DNA of 64,000 bases from Roseobacter weihaiensis (lineage in GTDB: Bacteria > Pseudomonadota > Alphaproteobacteria > Rhodobacterales > Rhodobacteraceae), in NCBI RefSeq assembly GCF_020622345.1, contig NZ_JACNMO010000020.1:18438-82437 (forward strand), read 5' to 3'. The translations under genes were made by a program, and so were the position numbers. This document shows, one piece after another, positions 61,231 through 64,000 of the stretch. Numbering within the stretch: position 1 is the first letter of the stretch; each line of letters opens with the position of its first letter. The notes beneath the pieces were generated by a model. It was not told where the DNA came from and did no database searches. It saw nothing but the letters and a program-made list of their open reading frames with translations.

Positions 61231-62301
61231 TTATAGCCTCGCGGGTTGCGAACCAACGGTGATGCAAATTTTGCCAAGATGCGTTTTGGTCAGAAACATT
61301 TCCTGCGCCTTGCGAAGCTCCTTCAAGGTGAAGGTTTCGGCGATGACAGGCTTTAGGTCGCCTGCTTCTATGTAGCCGACGAGATCGTCGAACACCGAAG
61401 CGTCTTGCCGGGTGCTGCCGATCAATGTCAGGTCATTGAGGTAAAGCGTGCGCAGGTCTAGTTCCACGATTGGTCCCGCGATAGCCCCCGAGGTTATATA
61501 GCGGCCCCCAACTTTCAGCGCATCGAGGAGGTCCGGCCAGCGCGGCCCGCCGACCAGATCTAAAACGACGTCGAACCCACCAGCAGGATATTTGTCGTCG
61601 CGCTCCAGAGTTACATCCGCGCCAAGGGCGATCAGGGCGTCCGCTTTTTCAGCGGTCGTTATCGCAGTGACCTGCGCGCCCCGCCGTTTTGCAAGTTGAA
61701 CAGCGGCTGAGCCGACGCCGCCCGAAGCTCCTGTGATCAACACGCGCTCCGCCCGTAATGCGGCGCGCTGGATCATACCCTCCGCCGTAGAGAAGGCGCA
61801 GGGAAACGAAGCGAGTTCGACGTCCGACAGTGAACTTTCGATACGTACCGCGTGCGCGGAATCAACGGTTGTGTATTTGGCAAAGGCCCCGTCGCGTTCA
61901 GACCCGAAGGTGATCAACGCATCGGTGTCTTTCGCGCCAGCCGGGAGATGTATCGGTCGCACCAGAACGCGATCTCCGATTCGGGCCGCATCGATATCTT
62001 CCCCGACTGCGACAATCTCTCCGCAGCAGTCGGTGCCCTGGATGCGCGGGAAGTCGAGTGCACCGGACCACGCACCATCCGCATCGGCTGCGCCGTCAGA
62101 GCTTTCGACGGCGGCCGAGGCAGTGCCGCCTCGTACCGACTTGGAATACCAGCCCGTACGTGTGTTGATGTCGGTATTGTTGACCGCGGCGGCGCGCACA
62201 TGGATCAGGACCTCATGCGGAAGCGGTTCCGGTACCGGCACGTTCGTCCGGTAGACCAACTTTTCCAGCCCCCCATGTCCAGTCAGCGGGACGGCCTTCA
62301 T
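61231..62301 (-). CDS. Zinc-free alcohol dehydrogenase/quinone oxidoreductase family
   Basis: 356 residues from ATG 62301 by family alignment (MKAVPLTGHGGLEKLVYRTN). An ATG at 62316, one base past the upstream stop, is a possible coupled start. AAAVNNTDINTRTGWYSK, IQGTDCCGEIVAVGEDIDAARIGDRVL and cofactor motif ITGASGGVGSAAVQLAKRRGA are typical of the medium-chain family. NADPH-dependent quinone or enone reduction is likely. It follows the flavodoxin-fold gene in a three-gene operon with TetR first. Confidence 0.92.
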   Translation of the reverse strand: MKAVPLTGHGGLEKLVYRTNVPVPEPLPHEVLIHVRAAAVNNTDINTRTGWYSKSVRGGTASAAVESSDGAADADGAWSGALDFPRIQGTDCCGEIVAVGEDIDAARIGDRVLVRPIHLPAGAKDTDALITFGSERDGAFAKYTTVDSAHAVRIESSLSDVELASFPCAFSTAEGMIQRAALRAERVLITGASGGVGSAAVQLAKRRGAQVTAITTAEKADALIALGADVTLERDDKYPAGGFDVVLDLVGGPRWPDLLDALKVGGRYITSGAIAGPIVELDLRTLYLNDLTLIGSTRQDASVFDDLVGYIEAGDLKPVIAETFTLKELRKAQEMFLTKTHLGKICITVGSQPARL

Positions 62302-62317
62302 GCGGGACGGAAGCATT

Positions 62318-62980
62318 TCAGGCGACCTGCTGACCCAGATGATCCGCCTTCGCATCACGTGGCAGTCTGTCCGGTGCGATGAATGCGGTCGCGATGCCCT
62401 TCACTTGGTCCAGACCGGCCGCACGCTTGTCGGCGTTATGATCGCCTTCAACGTCGAAGATCAGGTGGCTTTCCACATCGGCCAGTCCGCAATAGGCAAA
62501 TGTGCCTACGTCTATCTGTGTGCGCATGGCGTCGTCGTAGCCGTATTTCCGGTAGGTCGCTTCTTTGGACCCCCCTATCCCGATCAGGACCGTCGGCTTG
62601 TTCCCCAACAGCGAAGACTTTGCGCCCTTGCCGCGATCCTCGACACCGTCGCCAAACTTGTAAGCCCATCCTTGTGTGAAAACGCGTTCGATCCACCCTT
62701 TCATCACGGCTGGCATTCCCCACCAGTAGACCGGAAAGATGAAAGCGAGCCGGTCGGCATTGTTCACACGTGCATGGGCAGCTGCGACCGCAGTGGGGAT
62801 TGGGCCTCCCCAGAAATGTGCGTGATCTTCCTCGGTGAAGCGGGGATCGAATTCTTCCTGTTGCAAATCCAAAATATCGACATCCATTCCAGCTTCGATC
62901 AGCGGAGCGTGAAACGCATCCATGACCGCTGATGGATATTTGTTCCGGAAAGGATGGGCGAAAATAGTGAGTAAACGCAT
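62318..62980 (-). CDS. NAD(P)H:quinone oxidoreductase, flavodoxin-like fold
   Basis: 220 residues. Start LLTIFAHPFRNKYPSAVMDAF; FIFPVYWWGMPAVMKGWIERVF and QGWAYKFGDG are the flavin/quinone-site landmarks of NQO1/MdaB/KefF-type proteins. FAD or FMN binds there. Operon of TetR (19 bases upstream), this gene and the oxidoreductase. KefF-type proteins also activate Kef antiporters; whether this one does is unknown. Confidence 0.9.
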   Translation of the reverse strand: MRLLTIFAHPFRNKYPSAVMDAFHAPLIEAGMDVDILDLQQEEFDPRFTEEDHAHFWGGPIPTAVAAAHARVNNADRLAFIFPVYWWGMPAVMKGWIERVFTQGWAYKFGDGVEDRGKGAKSSLLGNKPTVLIGIGGSKEATYRKYGYDDAMRTQIDVGTFAYCGLADVESHLIFDVEGDHNADKRAAGLDQVKGIATAFIAPDRLPRDAKADHLGQQVA

Positions 62981-62999
62981 GTAAGCGGGTTCCTTCAGA

Positions 63000-63515
63000 T
63001 CAGGGTAAGTGTTTCAGCAGCACTGCGGCCGAAGCCCGTGCTGACTGGATGGCGGCAATGCCGCAATAGCTTGCCGCCGATACCGCGCCTTCGAATATCA
63101 CGAGCACAGCGTCTGTTGCGTCCTCGCTGCTCGTCTCTTTGACAACCAGATTTGCGACTAGGTGGCGAAGTTGTTGGCGATAGACGGCGACCTCGGCTTT
63201 CACCTCTTCAACAGCCGCGCCCGTGTCGCCGAGGGCGCGAAGGAAAAGGCACCCTCGCATGTCTTCCGCTTCGGACCAGTCCGCCAGCCTGGCAAAAAGC
63301 GCATCGACACTTTCGACATCGAGGGCGAGAAAGAACCGCTCGCGCCTTTGCTTCAGCGCTGCCGCCATGAGTTTATTCTTGTTGCCGAGGTGCTTGTAGA
63401 GCGTTCGGCTCGATACGTTTGCCGCATCGGTGAGGCGATCCATACCCGACGCCGTAAAGCCGTGCCGGTCGAAGGTTTGTTCAGCTGCAATGATGATTTG
63501 TTGTTTCGTGTTCAT
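63000..63515 (-). CDS. TetR family transcriptional regulator
   Basis: 171 residues, a short form of the family. Helix-turn-helix: TFDRHGFTASGMDRLTDAANVSSRTLYKHLGNKNKLMAAAL. C-terminal region with RGCLFLRALGDTG. It starts the operon with the flavodoxin-fold reductase and the quinone oxidoreductase, so it probably represses its own operon. AACGTTCGTT and the palindrome TTGTACAA (63537-63544) lie in its promoter region as possible operator. Confidence 0.92.
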   Translation of the reverse strand: MNTKQQIIIAAEQTFDRHGFTASGMDRLTDAANVSSRTLYKHLGNKNKLMAAALKQRRERFFLALDVESVDALFARLADWSEAEDMRGCLFLRALGDTGAAVEEVKAEVAVYRQQLRHLVANLVVKETSSEDATDAVLVIFEGAVSAASYCGIAAIQSARASAAVLLKHLP

Positions 63516-63836
63516 GGAGCAGTGGTAAAACGTTCGTTGTACAATTGCAATCCAGTTAGATCATTTCTTGCGTTTAGCTGACCACAATTCTGTTTCCAGA
63601 GTCTGGAGCAGTGACCCTTAAGGCCTTGGGTCACAAAGCTTTGGACAAACCACTCTTAAATTTTGCCGCTTATTTGACGGCAGGCGAAGGAGCGGACATC
63701 GGCGCATAGCGCAGCATTGGTCTCTCTGGGCTCTTAGCTGCGATCAGTAAGAACGGCGGCTTTCCCGCATTTCTGATTTTTGGATCAATCTCGTCACGTG
63801 AAGGTCAAAGTCAACTGACATTCAACCAAGAAGAAA
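63516..63836. other. Non-coding right end of element B
   Basis: About 320 bases between the TetR start and the second attachment module. GTGACCC...GGGTCAC (63611-63634) forms a perfect 7-base stem. TTGTACAA near 63540 is a possible operator. No ORF was supported. Confidence 0.4.
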
Positions 63837-64000
63837 TGGTGCACCCGGCGCGATTCGAACGCGCGACCTTTCGCTTCGGAGCTGGTCAAATGGCCTTTCC
63901 GAATTGCACGATAGAGCACGCCAGAGCACGATAACTACCTGAAATACATTGATTTTCACAACCCGTACTCCGAAGTCTCTATCCGACAATACGCCTTGAT
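63837..64000. repeat. Second attachment-type module: tRNA-Arg(CCG) 3' half plus start of the next element
   Basis: On the minus strand, 63881 down to 63837 is another tRNA-Arg 3' half: loop CTCCGAA, T-arm GCGCG-TTCGAAT-CGCGC, acceptor CGGGTGC, A and CCA. Stem sequences differ from the copy at 31.6 kb but still pair. From 63882 the sequence matches the region upstream of the 31.8 kb integrase, about 106 of 121 bases, and runs to the window end. Another integrase is expected a few dozen bases beyond. Confidence 0.85.

Noticed and set aside
1..64000. CRISPR array, phage structural genes, toxin-antitoxin pair or restriction system
   Set aside because: No regularly spaced short repeats, no phage morphogenesis proteins and no recognisable toxin, methylase or nuclease genes were found; the only repeated modules are the two attachment-type regions and IS ends.

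Overview
The window is accessory DNA from a moderately GC-rich proteobacterium. It is probably an alphaproteobacterium of marine or soil type, judging by the Trb genes with a DUF2274 tail, the IS elements and the protein relationships. No core chromosomal marker is present, so no genus is named. Almost everything is mobile-element backbone, cargo or insertion sequences.

Layout. (A) 1-31.6 kb is the right part of an integrative element. It starts with the end of a conjugative Trb type IV secretion operon (trbE partial, trbJ, K, L, F, G, I, DUF2274; 1-7.67 kb). It continues with cargo rich in oxidoreductases and one-gene regulators (7.6-16.8 kb), an intact-looking IS66 element with a fourth gene (16.9-19.9 kb), and decayed IS3 and IS110 pieces around a GST/SDR/GlcG-like group. 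It ends with a TetR-controlled SDR plus azoreductase unit beside a glutathionyl-hydroquinone reductase, and two secreted proteins of unknown role. (B) At 31.59 kb the 3' half of a tRNA-Arg(CCG) gene abuts an attachment-type sequence, followed by a tyrosine integrase (31.8-33.1 kb). The same module recurs at 63.84 kb, about 88% identical outside the tRNA part. So 31.63-63.88 kb reads as one complete integrated element of about 32 kb, and a third element begins at the window's right edge. The three lie in tandem. The complete tRNA and the next integrase are expected to the right of the window.

Cargo of element B. A seven-gene operon (42.9 to 37.5 kb, minus strand) encodes a thiamine-dependent 2-oxoacid/acetoin-type dehydrogenase (E1 alpha, E1 beta). 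Its E2 is split into a free lipoyl protein and a bare catalytic core. The operon also holds a lipoate ligase-like protein, a Tat-exported TIM-barrel protein and a small monooxygenase-fold protein. A broken lipoyl synthase lies nearby. A divergent-type AcoR-like regulator lacks the sigma-54 contact loop. GAGACA/TGTCTC repeats lie both upstream of this regulator and about 115-140 bp upstream of the operon, which suggests a shared binding site. A second block (55.5 to 50.1 kb, minus strand) is a five-gene operon: DUF5996, pirin, MhqO-like dioxygenase, MhqD-like hydrolase and a KefB-type antiporter. A GST and a DJ-1 protein flank it. It looks like a quinone/electrophile defence unit. The rest is regulator-plus-oxidoreductase pairs (HxlR, TetR, AraC) and insertion sequences (IS3/IS407 type, IS66 remnant, IS1182).

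Several genes carry single-base frameshifts or are fused remnants. They are reported as seen; sequencing error cannot be excluded. All family assignments come from reading motifs by eye, without database searches.
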